Source: WHTK01 sp965197795 (GTDB lineage: Bacteria > Chloroflexota > Dehalococcoidia > DSTF01 > WHTK01). Taken from it: 64,000 nt of DNA. The translations under genes were made by a program, and so were the position numbers. Below, one piece after another: positions 21,334 to 30,114 of the stretch. The notes under the pieces were generated by a model. It was not told where the DNA came from and did no database searches. It saw only the letters and a program-made list of their open reading frames with translations. The stretch covers positions 2,418,001 through 2,482,000 of the forward strand of contig OZ240228.1 of the NCBI GenBank assembly GCA_965197795.1, given 5' to 3'. How positions within the stretch are numbered: position 1 is the stretch's first letter; each line of letters opens with the position of its first letter.

Positions 21334-22761
21334 TCAGCATCCCGTACCACTAATCAATACTCCACGAGCTTCCCAAATCTGTTTCGCAAAGTTGGGCTCA
21401 GCCAGACAAAGTAGAAAGCTTCTAAGCCTCGCGGTTCTGGCTCTCGCGACTAATGGAAACAACAGATGCTGGACTCCACCCCTCGAATCGATGTGGACGG
21501 TCAGGAAGTGATTCAGAGTAGACATGGCGCTCGACTGGTGTAGATCAGATTCTGTTTGATTCGGCCCTAGGAGGGATTCAAATAAGACGTCTCTGACTAA
21601 ACCGTGAAGAGCACGGCTCTCAATTGGTAGATGTGATGTCTTCATTTGCAACAGGTCTCGATTGACCTCTTCAACTTCGATTGGTGTGGAGGACACTATC
21701 CAGAGTCGAAACGAATTGATCAGGTGTCTCACAGGATGGAATTCATCGAACTCACTCTCGGAGGTGGTCAGCCCCATGGCGCGCTTTATCTGCTCCAACT
21801 TCGGAGTCGAGTAGGCGCGCGCCTGCTCGGCGCCGATCGCCAGCTGCCGGTCCAGCTCAGCCGGGTCCTGCATCAGCTGCTCGTGACGCTCTCGGATCGG
21901 CGTCAGCGCGGCGATCACCACCTCGGCAACGCGGCGCTTGAGGTCGCCGTAACCGCGAGCGTCCGCGAAATCACGTTCGGTGGCCGCCACCGACTTCCCA
22001 CTGACCGCCTTGTAGATACCCAGCAGGTTGTTGACCCCCGCCTTGGCCGGGTCGGCGGAGAACCGGATCTCATTGCCTGAATCGGTTACGGCACGCATGA
22101 ACGATCGCTCGATCTCCTTCGGGTCGTCCAGCATGCGGACCTGACCCCGGATGTGACCGTAGCTCTTCGACATTTTCGCGCTCGGGTCATCGAGGCGCAT
22201 GACGCGCGCGCCGATCTCCGGGATCACTGGCTCAGGTACAACAAACGTGTCCCCATACAGGCGGTTGAAGCGCTCCCCGATGTCGCGCGTCAACTCGACG
22301 TGCTGTTTCTGGTCCTCGCCCACCGGCACCTCGTGAGCGTCGTAGAGCATGATGTCGGCGGCCTGCAGCACCGGGTAGTCGAGCAGGCCGGCAGACACAC
22401 TCTCCTGGTTCCTCGACTTCTCCTTGAACTGAGTCATGCGCTCCAGCCAGCCGATCGGCGTCACGCAGTTGAGCAGCCAGGTCGCCTCGCTGTGCGCCGC
22501 CACATGACCCTGCACGAAGAGCGTGCTCGCCTTCGGGTCGATACCGCAGGCCAGCAGCATCGCCGCCACGGACCGCGTCTGGTGCACCAGGGTCGCCGGT
22601 TCCTGGTATACGGTTAGGGCGTGCAGATCGACGATGCAGAAGAAGTTGACCCGATTGCGCTGACCCTCAACCCACTGCTTCATCGCGCCCAGGTAGTTGC
22701 CGAGGTGGACCTCGCCCGTCGGCTGGATCCCTGAGAAGACGCGACGCGCCGAATCAGTCAC
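21334..22761 (-). CDS. trpS: Tryptophanyl-tRNA synthetase with unusual C-terminal extension
   Basis: Class Ic synthetase motifs are present: GIQPTGEVHLGNYLGAMKQW (HIGH-type signature) and AKMSKSYG (KMSKS-type). The family normally ends near residue 330, here at YSTPKLEQIKRAMGL. The frame continues for another 144 residues (21337-21768) without resemblance to any domain I know, in DNA noticeably lower in GC than the rest. It looks as if the native stop was lost and foreign or non-coding sequence fused. The catalytic part is complete. The gene is the first housekeeping gene behind the Trp T-box. Confidence 0.92.
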   Translation of the reverse strand: MTDSARRVFSGIQPTGEVHLGNYLGAMKQWVEGQRNRVNFFCIVDLHALTVYQEPATLVHQTRSVAAMLLACGIDPKASTLFVQGHVAAHSEATWLLNCVTPIGWLERMTQFKEKSRNQESVSAGLLDYPVLQAADIMLYDAHEVPVGEDQKQHVELTRDIGERFNRLYGDTFVVPEPVIPEIGARVMRLDDPSAKMSKSYGHIRGQVRMLDDPKEIERSFMRAVTDSGNEIRFSADPAKAGVNNLLGIYKAVSGKSVAATERDFADARGYGDLKRRVAEVVIAALTPIRERHEQLMQDPAELDRQLAIGAEQARAYSTPKLEQIKRAMGLTTSESEFDEFHPVRHLINSFRLWIVSSTPIEVEEVNRDLLQMKTSHLPIESRALHGLVRDVLFESLLGPNQTESDLHQSSAMSTLNHFLTVHIDSRGGVQHLLFPLVARARTARLRSFLLCLAEPNFAKQIWEARGVLISGTGC

Positions 22762-22775
22762 GACTGCCTCCGGAC

Positions 22776-23258
22776 AGATAGCAGATAGCAGATAACTGAA
22801 GGAACTTGCTACTCATCATCCACCTCATAAGCGGCCTTTTCCTCCCGTACGCGTCCATTGGCGCTTTCGAGCGCCTTCATTCGCGCGGTCAAGATTCGCG
22901 CCAGTTCCTCACAAAGGCCGTCGATCTGGTCGGCAGCATCGCGGTCAATCAGGCCGTCCCGGACGAGAAGGTCGATCCATGACTGGGTCTCGAACAGCGA
23001 GCCACGCGCTATAGAAAGGTGATTTCGGTACGCTGCCTTCGAATAACGCCCATACCCCTCCGCGATGTTGGCAGGTACGGGACCAGCGCTTCGCAGAACC
23101 TGAGCGCCAACAAGATCGGATGCCCGTCCGCGCGGCAGATTCTTTACAAGTGCCATCACTTGCACGGCAACCTCCTGACCCTTCTGCCAATGCAATAGGT
23201 TCCGGAAGTGTCTCGATCCTTGGTTCTCGCTCATCCTGTTATCTGCTAGCTGTTATCT
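22776..23258. mobile_element. Four-helix-bundle gene cassette bounded by 21-bp inverted repeats
   Basis: The left end (22776-22796) reads AGATAGCAGATAGCAGATAA plus C. The reverse complement of the right end (23238-23258) reads AGATAACAGCTAGCAGATAA plus C, 19 of 21 identical. The repeats are built of near-perfect heptads (AGATAGC). They enclose one gene with only 12 and 3 bp to spare, between the T-box terminator and trpS. Confidence 0.6.
22809..23234 (-). CDS. Four-helix-bundle protein (S23/IVP-like family)
   Basis: The 141-residue, largely helical protein has the family hallmark VLRSAGPVPANIAEGYGRYS and SLFETQSWIDLLVRDGLI, as in the 23S rRNA intervening-sequence (S23) and bAvd-like four-helix-bundle proteins. 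These form pentameric bundles; their role is mostly unknown. Here the gene is not in an rRNA gene but lies between the Trp T-box terminator and trpS, bounded closely by inverted heptad repeats. In this position it would be co-transcribed with trpS only when the T-box reads through. Confidence 0.85.
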   Translation of the reverse strand: MSENQGSRHFRNLLHWQKGQEVAVQVMALVKNLPRGRASDLVGAQVLRSAGPVPANIAEGYGRYSKAAYRNHLSIARGSLFETQSWIDLLVRDGLIDRDAADQIDGLCEELARILTARMKALESANGRVREEKAAYEVDDE

Positions 23259-23280
23259 GCCTTATCGCTCGCAATCCAAT

Positions 23281-23318
23281 AAAAAAACGCCTTCGCCGTC
23301 ATAGGGGCGAAAGGCGTT
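23281..23318 (-). terminator. T-box terminator hairpin
   Basis: On the minus strand AACGCCTTTCGCC pairs with GGCGAAGGCGTT and runs into seven T residues. It directly follows the T-box antiterminator sequence. Confidence 0.92.
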
Positions 23319-23622
23319 CGCGGTGCCACCCTAGTTATCCCCCGGCAGGCCGGAGGACATCTCTGCGGACACGGCCCCCGAATTGGGACGATGTCCTGGG
23401 CTCTGATATCGGTGCCCTCTCCGGCGCTCACTACTTTGCGTCGCTGCTCGCCCTTTAGCGGGAACTCCGGGGTTGTCCCCCGGCTTGCGACTCATTTCGC
23501 GATTGCGGCTCCCGGGTCCATTCACTCGCCACGTTGGCGCCGGGCTCTCACCTTATCCCGGCTCTCTGGGGCCTCGCACCTGCGAGCTACTAGTCCCGTT
23601 CACAGCCTTTATGTTCGGTTGT
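23281..23622 (-). ncRNA. Tryptophan T-box riboswitch (UGG specifier)
   Basis: On the minus strand the conserved T-box sequence AGGGTGGCACCGCG (23332-23319) is followed by the terminator. Upstream, stem I elements are visible: CCAGAGAGCCGGGA and GGTGAGAGCCCGG of the distal loop, and on the 3' side GAGTGAATGGACCC, with the specifier codon TGG at 23520-23518 followed by a purine. Uncharged tRNA-Trp should stabilise the antiterminator and allow transcription into trpS and the trp genes. The leader is about 340 nt. Confidence 0.93.
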
Positions 23623-23629
23623 GCCAACG

Positions 23630-23659
23630 AGTCTACGTTTGGCTTTCGCCTGCTGTCAA
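23630..23659 (-). promoter_or_regulatory. Promoter of the T-box-trpS-trp operon
   Basis: TTGACA (23659-23654), an 18-nt spacer and TAGACT (23635-23630) on the minus strand lie just upstream of the first T-box stem. Confidence 0.6.
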
Positions 23660-23812
23660 GGAACGCGGGACTGCGACCTGCCTCGGGCACATCGGCGGCG
23701 TATACTTGCGCCGATTGGTTAGTCCGCCGGACATCCGCGCAGGCGACCACCTCGCCTCCTAGCCCGTCGCAATCAGAACCGGGTATCAAAGCCGGGGGAG
23801 CGTGCTTCCGCG

Positions 23813-24892
23813 ATGCCTACCAAAACGACCGCCGCCATCTACGTCGAGGCTGGCAAGCCGATGGTCATCGACGACATCGACCTGCCCGACCCGGGACCGA
23901 CGCAGGTCCTGGTAAAGCAGTTCGCGACGGGTGTCTGCCACTCGCAGCTGCACGAGCTCAATCGCCCCAACCCTAATCTGCCGCTCGTCCTCGGCCACGA
24001 GTCGACCGGCGTCATCGTCGCGGCCGGCAACGAGGTCACGCACGTCAAGGAAGGCGACCACGTCATGGTGACCTGGGTGCCGCGCACGCCGGGCAGCCGC
24101 ACGCCGATCGTCGCCAAGGCCGGTTGCAAAGGCGACAGGTCAAGTACGGCGCCCCCGCCAACGTCGGCACGTTTACCTGGGCCCGTGACGTGGTGGTCGA
24201 TGAGCAGATGGTGCTGCCGCTGGACAAAGGCGCCGACGTTTACGCCACCGCGCCCGTCGGTTGCGCCGTCATGACCGGCGTCGGCGCCGCGATCAACGCG
24301 GCCCAGGTGCGCCCCGGCGATTCCGTCGCGATCATCGGCGTCGGTGGCGTCGGGCTCTCGGTTGTCGCGGGTGCGTCCATCGCCGGTGCCTACCCACTGA
24401 TCGCCGTGGACCTGACAGACGAGAAGACGGAATTCGCCAAGCAGTTCGGCGCCACGCACGGTGTCAACGCCTCGAAAGGCGACCCGATTGACCAGGTGCG
24501 CGAGCTGATGGGCGGCGGCATCGGCGCCGGCGTCGACCACGCTTTCGACGCCATCGGCCTCAAGGTCACGATGGAGCAATCGCTGATGATGGCTCGCGCC
24601 CGGCGACCCGGCGCGCGCGAAGGCGGGCAGGCCATCATCGTCGGCGTGCCGCACGGCGAGCCCGCCACGCCACCGATGTCGATGCTGTTCGGCGGCAAGG
24701 TCTACCGCGGCGCGCCCGGCGGCCGCAGCAACCCCGACCGCGACTTCCCGACGATTGATCCGCTGGTTCCTCGAAGGCAGGCTGCCGTTGGACAAGATGG
24801 TCACCAGGGAATACACGCTGCAGCAGATCAACGAGGCCTGCGACGACCTCCGCGCCGGCAAGATCGCCGGCCGCTCGATCGTCAGGTTCTAG
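23813..24892 (+). pseudogene. Zinc-dependent alcohol dehydrogenase, two frameshifts
   Basis: The first frame has zinc-site residues in ATGVCHSQLHEL and LVLGHESTGVI. Near 24125 the frame changes and continues with QVKYGAPANVGTFTWARDVV and the Rossmann motif IIGVGGVGLSVV. A second shift near 24756 leads into IRWFLEGRLPLDKMVTREYT and the normal end GRSIVRF at 24892. Joined, this is a full-length class III/ADH_N medium-chain dehydrogenase. Two indels make it probably inactive unless they are assembly errors. It is divergent from the T-box promoter. Confidence 0.85.
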
Positions 24893-24927
24893 GCGAGGAT
24901 ACTGGCGGCTGAAGGCTGCCTTGGCTT

Positions 24928-25731
24928 CTACTCGAGAAAGCGATTCACGGCCTCCGCGAGGACGTCGGGCGCGACAAACTGCGCGTTGTGCCGTTGGCCC
25001 TCCAGCACTTCGAACTGACTACCCGGTATCGCTCGCGCGAATATCTCGACGCCCTGTCGCATCCACGCCGGGCTCTGCGAACCGCAGAGGAACAACGCGG
25101 GCACATCGATGCGGCCCAGCCGCTCGGGCTCCAGGACAAACGTGCGCGCGATGCGCACGTCGTACGCGCCGGTCTGCGCGTAGCGCAGCTGGTCCTGCCA
25201 GCGCGGGCCGTCGCGCAGCCGTTGCACGTCCTCGGCCAGCTGGCTCATACCCTCCTGGAAAAACAGCTCGATCGCGCCGTCGCGGTCGCCCTGTGCGATC
25301 AGGGCGTCCAACTCCTCCGGCAGGTCGAGTCGTAACCTCGGCGCGCGCACCGCGGCGAGCGGCGGCTCGTAAAGCGCGAGGCGCCGCACCCGCAGGCCCT
25401 GTTGCATCGCGTACAACGCCAGCAAGGCACCGGACGAATGGCCGAAGAGGTCGCGCGGCTCGGGCAGCGCCTCAACGAACGCGATCAGGTCGTCGACCTC
25501 GCGCTGGACGGCGTATTCCGCCGCGTCACCGCTCTCGCCGCGCCCGCGTCGGTCGTACGTGAACAAGCTGCGGCCCGTTTGCAGTAGCGGCAGCAGGCGT
25601 TCCCAGCCGGTCTGCTCCATCATCGCGCCGTAGACCAGCGCCAGCGCCGAACCCTCGCCCTGCGCCGCTCCGACGAGCTCGACGCCGTCGGGCGCAGTGA
25701 CGGTCAGGCGGCGGGCCGTACTCGGGCTCAA
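24928..25731 (-). CDS. Alpha/beta hydrolase
   Basis: The 267-residue protein has the nucleophile elbow LFGHSSGALLALYAM (Ser about 98), an oxyanion/strand segment (ALALVYGAMMEQTGW) and a late catalytic His candidate in EGQRHNAQFVAP. An acid is likely near FLCGSQSPAW. The fold is clear but the substrate is not. It is convergent with the broken dehydrogenase and divergent from menF. Confidence 0.85.
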   Translation of the reverse strand: MSPSTARRLTVTAPDGVELVGAAQGEGSALALVYGAMMEQTGWERLLPLLQTGRSLFTYDRRGRGESGDAAEYAVQREVDDLIAFVEALPEPRDLFGHSSGALLALYAMQQGLRVRRLALYEPPLAAVRAPRLRLDLPEELDALIAQGDRDGAIELFFQEGMSQLAEDVQRLRDGPRWQDQLRYAQTGAYDVRIARTFVLEPERLGRIDVPALFLCGSQSPAWMRQGVEIFARAIPGSQFEVLEGQRHNAQFVAPDVLAEAVNRFLE

Positions 25732-25857
25732 AGCGGGCCCGCACCGGGAGTCGCGGATGATCCGCCTTCGGTCCTCTGCGGGGGGTCTTTCAGGATCACG
25801 GCTGCAAGTGTATCGGCGTTTCAGCCTTGCCTCCAGAGACCCGAGAATCTAGTATGT

Positions 25858-25877
25858 AACCGACTGACTGGTCGGTT
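25858..25877. promoter_or_regulatory. TetR-type operator-like palindrome upstream of menF
   Basis: AACCGAC-TGACTG-GTCGGTT has perfect 7-bp arms. It lies between the divergent hydrolase and menF genes, 18 bp before the chosen menF start. The ACCGAC/GTCGGT arms resemble operators of several TetR-family repressors; no such regulator is encoded in the window. Confidence 0.45.
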
Positions 25878-25895
25878 TTGCACGAGACAGCGCTC

Positions 25896-27335
25896 ATGTC
25901 GATCGCCACATCCAACCTTAACCTCGAAGCCGTCTCCCGCCTCGCACCGCTGATCCTGCGGGCGCGGTCGCGTTCGGCACGACTCGGGCATCCGATTCTC
26001 GCCAGCCTCACAGCACACCTCGGCCCGGCGCCTGATTACGACTTGTGCACCGTCGCCACGCAGCGAGACTCCGTGGTCTGGGAACAGCCCGAGCGCGGCC
26101 TCGCGCTCGCCTCGGCCGGGCACTCGGTCCGCTTCACTGCCTCCGGCGATTCGCGATTTCAGGAAGCGCGGTCGCAGCTTGCGCAGCTGCTGGACGAAGC
26201 GGTAATCGAGCAGGACAGTGGCGCCGCGCTGCGACCCGCGCCGCTCAGCTTCGCGGGCTTCGCCTTCGATCCGGCCCATCCGGACGACGTCGCCTGGTTC
26301 GGATTCCCGGAGGCGCTGGTCATGCTGCCGCGAATCCTGCTCTCACGCTCCGGTGCGCACCTCTTCTTCACCGCCAACCTCATGGTCGACAGCGACACCG
26401 ACCCGGATGCCAGCGTGGCTGACCTCCGCACGGACATCGAACGTCTGCTCGACGACTCGAGCGCGCGGGTCGAAGCGCGGGAGGCCAGCGCCACGCGTTT
26501 CCTCGACCCGGGCCTTGATGCTCAGGCCTACTGGAATGACAGCGTCGCGGGCCTGACCCGGCGCATCGCGTCTGGCGACGCAGGCAAGGTGGTGCTCGCG
26601 CGCCGCGTCCAGGCCGAGTCCGAAGGTGGATTCGACCTGCGGGACGTCCTGGAACGCCTGCGACACCGCTATCGTGAGTGCACCGTCTTCGCGCTGCGCA
26701 GCGGTGAGGACGCCTGCTTCCTCGGCGCCACACCCGAGATGCTCGTTTCGCTGCAGGGTGACGCGGTACGCGCCGACTGCCTGGCCGGGTCCGCAGCGCG
26801 CGGCGCGACAGATGATGAAGACGCGACGCTCGGCGCGGCGTTGCTGGCCGACGAAAAGGAGCGCCGCGAGCACGCCTTCGTCTCGCAAAGCCTGGACCAG
26901 TCGCTGGCGGCGTTTTGTCGCGACATCAAGCAGCCTGCGATACCGCTATTGCGCCGCTTCGCCAACGTCCAGCACCTGCACACGCCTTTCGAAGCCACGA
27001 CCAACGGCCGGCAACATATCCTCGACCTCGTGGAGCGACTCCACCCCACCGCGGCGACGGCCGGCCTGCCGCGCGAGGCGTCGCTGGCGCTGATCCGCGA
27101 GCACGAGCCGTTTAGCCGCGGCTGGTACGCCGGTCCCATCGGCTGGATCGACGCCGAAGGTGGCGGTGAGTTCGCCGTCGCGCTGCGCTCCGCGCTGCTG
27201 CGCGGCGACGTGGCCTCCCTGTACGCTGGATGCGGCATCGTCACCGGCTCCGACCCTGAGCGCGAATACGCCGAGTCGTTGCTCAAGTTGCAGGCCATGC
27301 TCTGGGCCCTGGACGCTCAGCCGGAACAAGCGTAA
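25896..27335 (+). CDS. menF: Isochorismate synthase
   Basis: MenF isomerises chorismate to isochorismate, the entry to menaquinone. The C-terminal chorismate-binding domain shows GKVVLARRVQ, CFLGATPEMLVSL, CLAGSAARG, DEKERREHAFV and GPIGWIDAEGGGEFAVALRS. The N-terminal third is the variable domain. I use ATG at 25896 rather than TTG at 25878. It heads a six-gene men cluster on the plus strand. Salicylate synthase-like relatives exist, but the context with menD fixes the role. Confidence 0.93.
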   Translation: MSIATSNLNLEAVSRLAPLILRARSRSARLGHPILASLTAHLGPAPDYDLCTVATQRDSVVWEQPERGLALASAGHSVRFTASGDSRFQEARSQLAQLLDEAVIEQDSGAALRPAPLSFAGFAFDPAHPDDVAWFGFPEALVMLPRILLSRSGAHLFFTANLMVDSDTDPDASVADLRTDIERLLDDSSARVEAREASATRFLDPGLDAQAYWNDSVAGLTRRIASGDAGKVVLARRVQAESEGGFDLRDVLERLRHRYRECTVFALRSGEDACFLGATPEMLVSLQGDAVRADCLAGSAARGATDDEDATLGAALLADEKERREHAFVSQSLDQSLAAFCRDIKQPAIPLLRRFANVQHLHTPFEATTNGRQHILDLVERLHPTAATAGLPREASLALIREHEPFSRGWYAGPIGWIDAEGGGEFAVALRSALLRGDVASLYAGCGIVTGSDPEREYAESLLKLQAMLWALDAQPEQA

Positions 27336-27371
27336 TGAAAAAGCTCAGCATGCCCGGCTTGACCACGCCCG

Positions 27372-27483
27372 GCAGGGGTAACGGGGGCGCAGTGCACCCT
27401 GAGCCGGGGCGAAGGGCCCATGTGCGGGGGGTCTGGGGAGTGTCCCCCCAGTTTCCACTTTCAATGGGGTGGGGGCGGAGCAG
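27372..27483 (+). repeat. Intergenic palindromic repeat, copy 2
   Basis: It starts GCAGGGGTA, contains GGGGAGTGTCCCCCCAG and ends GGGGGCGGAGCAG, as does the element at 6402-6486. It lies between menF and menD. Confidence 0.6.
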
Positions 27484-27554
27484 CGCGACAGCGATGCGAA
27501 GCGAGCCTGGCGAGATTCACCGCCGAACGACGATGGCGATGGGGTTCCCCGACC

Positions 27555-29276
27555 TTGCCTGACCAGCTGTCGCACGCCGAGGTCCTCGGTCGCTACGTCG
27601 GCGCCTTCGTCGATGAACTCGTCGCCGCCGGCGTCGAGAACGTCTGCCTCTGCCCCGGCTCGCGCTCGACGCCGCTGGCGCTGACCTTCGAGCGCCACCC
27701 CGCCATCAAGACCTGGGTGCACCTCGACGAGCGCTCCTGCGCCTACTTCGCGCTGGGCATGGCGAAAGCCTCCGGCAAGCCCGTCGCCATCCTGTGCAGT
27801 TCCGGCACCGCGGCCGTCAACTTCGCGCCTGCCGTCGTCGAGGCGTATCACTCCCACGTCCCGTTGATCGTCCTGACGGCGGACCGACCGCCCGAGCTGC
27901 AGGGCCTCGGCGCCAACCAGACCATCGACCAGGCCAACCTGTACGGCTCGGCCGTGAAGTGGTTCACCCAGATGCCGCTGCCCGAGGCGTCCGAGCACAT
28001 GCTGCGATTCACCCAAACGGTAGCGGATCGCGCCGTCGCGACGGCGCTGGGGAGCCCGAGCGGCCCCGTCCACGTCAACCTCCCCTTCCGCGAACCGCTG
28101 ATCCCGGCGCCAATCGAGTTTCAGACTCCCAGAGCCAGGCCCAGGGAGCAGCCGGAGACAGCAACCGCACCGCTCGCCTTTCCGCTCGACGGCCTGCTGT
28201 CGGCGCGGCGCCCGCTTGTCGTCTGCGGGCCGCAGTCCGGCCTCGACACGCGAGACGTCGAGCGCTTGGCGCAAGCGCTGAACGCACCCATACTCGCCGA
28301 CCCGGTCTCGGGCGCCCGTTGCAGCCCGGCGGCCGCGGTCCTCGGCGCCCACGATTACTTCCTGCGTGACCCGGATCTGGCGCGCTCGCTTCGCCCCGAC
28401 TACGTCCTGAGGTTCGGCGCGCCGCCCACCGGCCGGCCGTTGGCGTCCTACCTCCAGACCCACCGCGACGTGTGCCAGGTCCAGGTCGCCGCGCCGGGCG
28501 AATGGCCCGACCCGGACCTCAACGCCCACGAGGTCGTGCACGCGGACCCGGCGGCCGTGTGTGCTGCGATAGCCGCCCGCGCAGCCAGCGCCGAGCCCAG
28601 CTGGCTGGCCGCCTGGCAGCGCGCCGAGACGGCGACTCGCACGGCGATTCGCGCGGCCCTGCTGGAAGACGCAGCGACGGAGCCCAGCGTCGTCATAGAC
28701 CTCGCCTCCGTTCTGCCCGACGGCGCGACGCTCATCGCCGGCAACTCCATGCCGGTACGCGACTTCGACTCCTTCCTGCCGGCCGGCACGCGCGCCGGGG
28801 CGATCCTCGGCAACCGTGGCGCCAGCGGCATCGACGGCGTCGTCTCTACCGCACTCGGCACCTCAGCCGTGAGCGAGGGCCCCACCATCCTCGTCATCGG
28901 CGACCTCTCCTTCTACCACGACATGAACGGGCTGCTGGCGGCGCGACGCTTCGGCCTCAACGTGACGATCGTCCTGATCAACAACGACGGCGGCGGCATC
29001 TTCTCCTTCCTACCCCAGCACGATGACGCCGAGCACTTCGAGTCGCTCTGGGGCACGCCCCACGGCCTCGATTTCTCGCACGTCGCCGGCCTCTACGGCG
29101 TCGGCTTCCAGCGCGTAACGAGTCGAGGGGAGTACAGGACCGCGCTCAAGGCCTCGTTCGAAGCGGAGGGCGTGCAGGTCATCGAGGTCAAGACGGACCG
29201 CGAGGAGAATCTACGCCTGCACCAGCACATCTGGGACGAGGTCGCCAACGCCGTGAAGGAAATGACGCTGGCATGA
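27555..29276 (+). CDS. menD: 2-succinyl-5-enolpyruvyl-6-hydroxy-3-cyclohexene-1-carboxylate synthase
   Basis: This ThDP enzyme condenses isochorismate with 2-oxoglutarate. Motifs seen are CLCPGSRSTPLALTF, HLDERSCAYFALGMAKAS, LCSSGTAAVNFAPAVVEA and, for ThDP/Mg binding, VIGDLSFYHDMNGL and LINNDGGGIFSF. The frame extends upstream to 27420 through a repeat, but the family N-terminus fits TTG at 27555 (LPDQLSHAEVLGRYVGAFVD), giving 573 residues. There is no clear SD. It overlaps menH by 4 bp. Confidence 0.94.
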   Translation: MPDQLSHAEVLGRYVGAFVDELVAAGVENVCLCPGSRSTPLALTFERHPAIKTWVHLDERSCAYFALGMAKASGKPVAILCSSGTAAVNFAPAVVEAYHSHVPLIVLTADRPPELQGLGANQTIDQANLYGSAVKWFTQMPLPEASEHMLRFTQTVADRAVATALGSPSGPVHVNLPFREPLIPAPIEFQTPRARPREQPETATAPLAFPLDGLLSARRPLVVCGPQSGLDTRDVERLAQALNAPILADPVSGARCSPAAAVLGAHDYFLRDPDLARSLRPDYVLRFGAPPTGRPLASYLQTHRDVCQVQVAAPGEWPDPDLNAHEVVHADPAAVCAAIAARAASAEPSWLAAWQRAETATRTAIRAALLEDAATEPSVVIDLASVLPDGATLIAGNSMPVRDFDSFLPAGTRAGAILGNRGASGIDGVVSTALGTSAVSEGPTILVIGDLSFYHDMNGLLAARRFGLNVTIVLINNDGGGIFSFLPQHDDAEHFESLWGTPHGLDFSHVAGLYGVGFQRVTSRGEYRTALKASFEAEGVQVIEVKTDREENLRLHQHIWDEVANAVKEMTLA

Positions 29277-30109
29277 CGCGCATCGCCGTCAACGGCATCA
29301 GCCTCAATGTCGAGACGTCCGGTCGCGGCGACGGCCCCGCGCTGCTGCTGCTGCACGGCTTCACGCGCGATTCACGCGCCTGGCAGCCGCTTCTGCCGTA
29401 CTTCGAGGATTATCGAACCGTACGCGTCGATCTCATCGGTCACGGCAAGAGCGACGCACCGCCCGATGCGGAGCGCTACAGCATAGAGCACGCCGTCGAG
29501 GACTTGACCGCTCTGCTGCACCACCTCGATATCGAACGCACAGCACTGCTCGGTTACTCGCTGGGCGGACGCGTCGCGCTGCACTTCGCCGTAGCCGCGC
29601 CTGAGCTGCTCTGGGCCCTCGTCATCGAGAGCGCTTCTCCTGGTATCGACGACCCGATGGAGCGTGACGCGCGCTTTTCCAACGACACGCAGCTCGCGAC
29701 CTCGATCGGAGCGGAAGGGCTCGAACGCTTCGCCGACCGCTGGCAAGGCCAACCGCTGTTCTCCTCGCAGCGGCTTCTCCCCGCCGCCGTGCTCGAAGAG
29801 CAACGCCGCCGGCGCCTGGAAAACTCGACCCTCGGGCTCGCCAACTCGCTGCTCGGGATGGGCGCCGGCGCGCAGGGCTGGCTGATGCCCGAGCTGCCGC
29901 GGATCGACGTCCCGGCCCTGTTCCTCGCCGGCGCGCTGGACGAACGCTACGCCGCACTGGCGCCGCTCATGGCAGAGGCCGTCCCAGGCGCCGAACACCA
30001 CGTCATCGAAGGCGCCGGCCACACCGTGCACCTGGAGCAACTCGAACCGTACGCCGTACTCGTCGGCGACTTCCTAGCCCGCCACCGCCCCGAGGACCGA
30101 GAAAGGTAA
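29273..30109 (+). CDS. menH: 2-succinyl-6-hydroxy-2,4-cyclohexadiene-1-carboxylate synthase
   Basis: This alpha/beta hydrolase-fold enzyme eliminates pyruvate from the MenD product. The nucleophile is in LLGYSLGGRVALH (Ser), the acid probably in FLAGALDERY, and the His in IEGAGHTVHLEQ. The N-terminal LLLHGFTRDSRAW is typical. At 278 residues it fits. The ATGA overlap with menD implies translational coupling. The position between menD and menB supports the assignment over a generic hydrolase. Confidence 0.88.
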   Translation: MTRIAVNGISLNVETSGRGDGPALLLLHGFTRDSRAWQPLLPYFEDYRTVRVDLIGHGKSDAPPDAERYSIEHAVEDLTALLHHLDIERTALLGYSLGGRVALHFAVAAPELLWALVIESASPGIDDPMERDARFSNDTQLATSIGAEGLERFADRWQGQPLFSSQRLLPAAVLEEQRRRRLENSTLGLANSLLGMGAGAQGWLMPELPRIDVPALFLAGALDERYAALAPLMAEAVPGAEHHVIEGAGHTVHLEQLEPYAVLVGDFLARHRPEDRER

Positions 30110-30114
30110 CGTCG

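Noticed and set aside
27420..27554. Upstream extension of menD to ATG 27420
   Set aside because: The extra 45 residues are translated repeat sequence and do not match MenD; TTG 27555 gives the family N-terminus.
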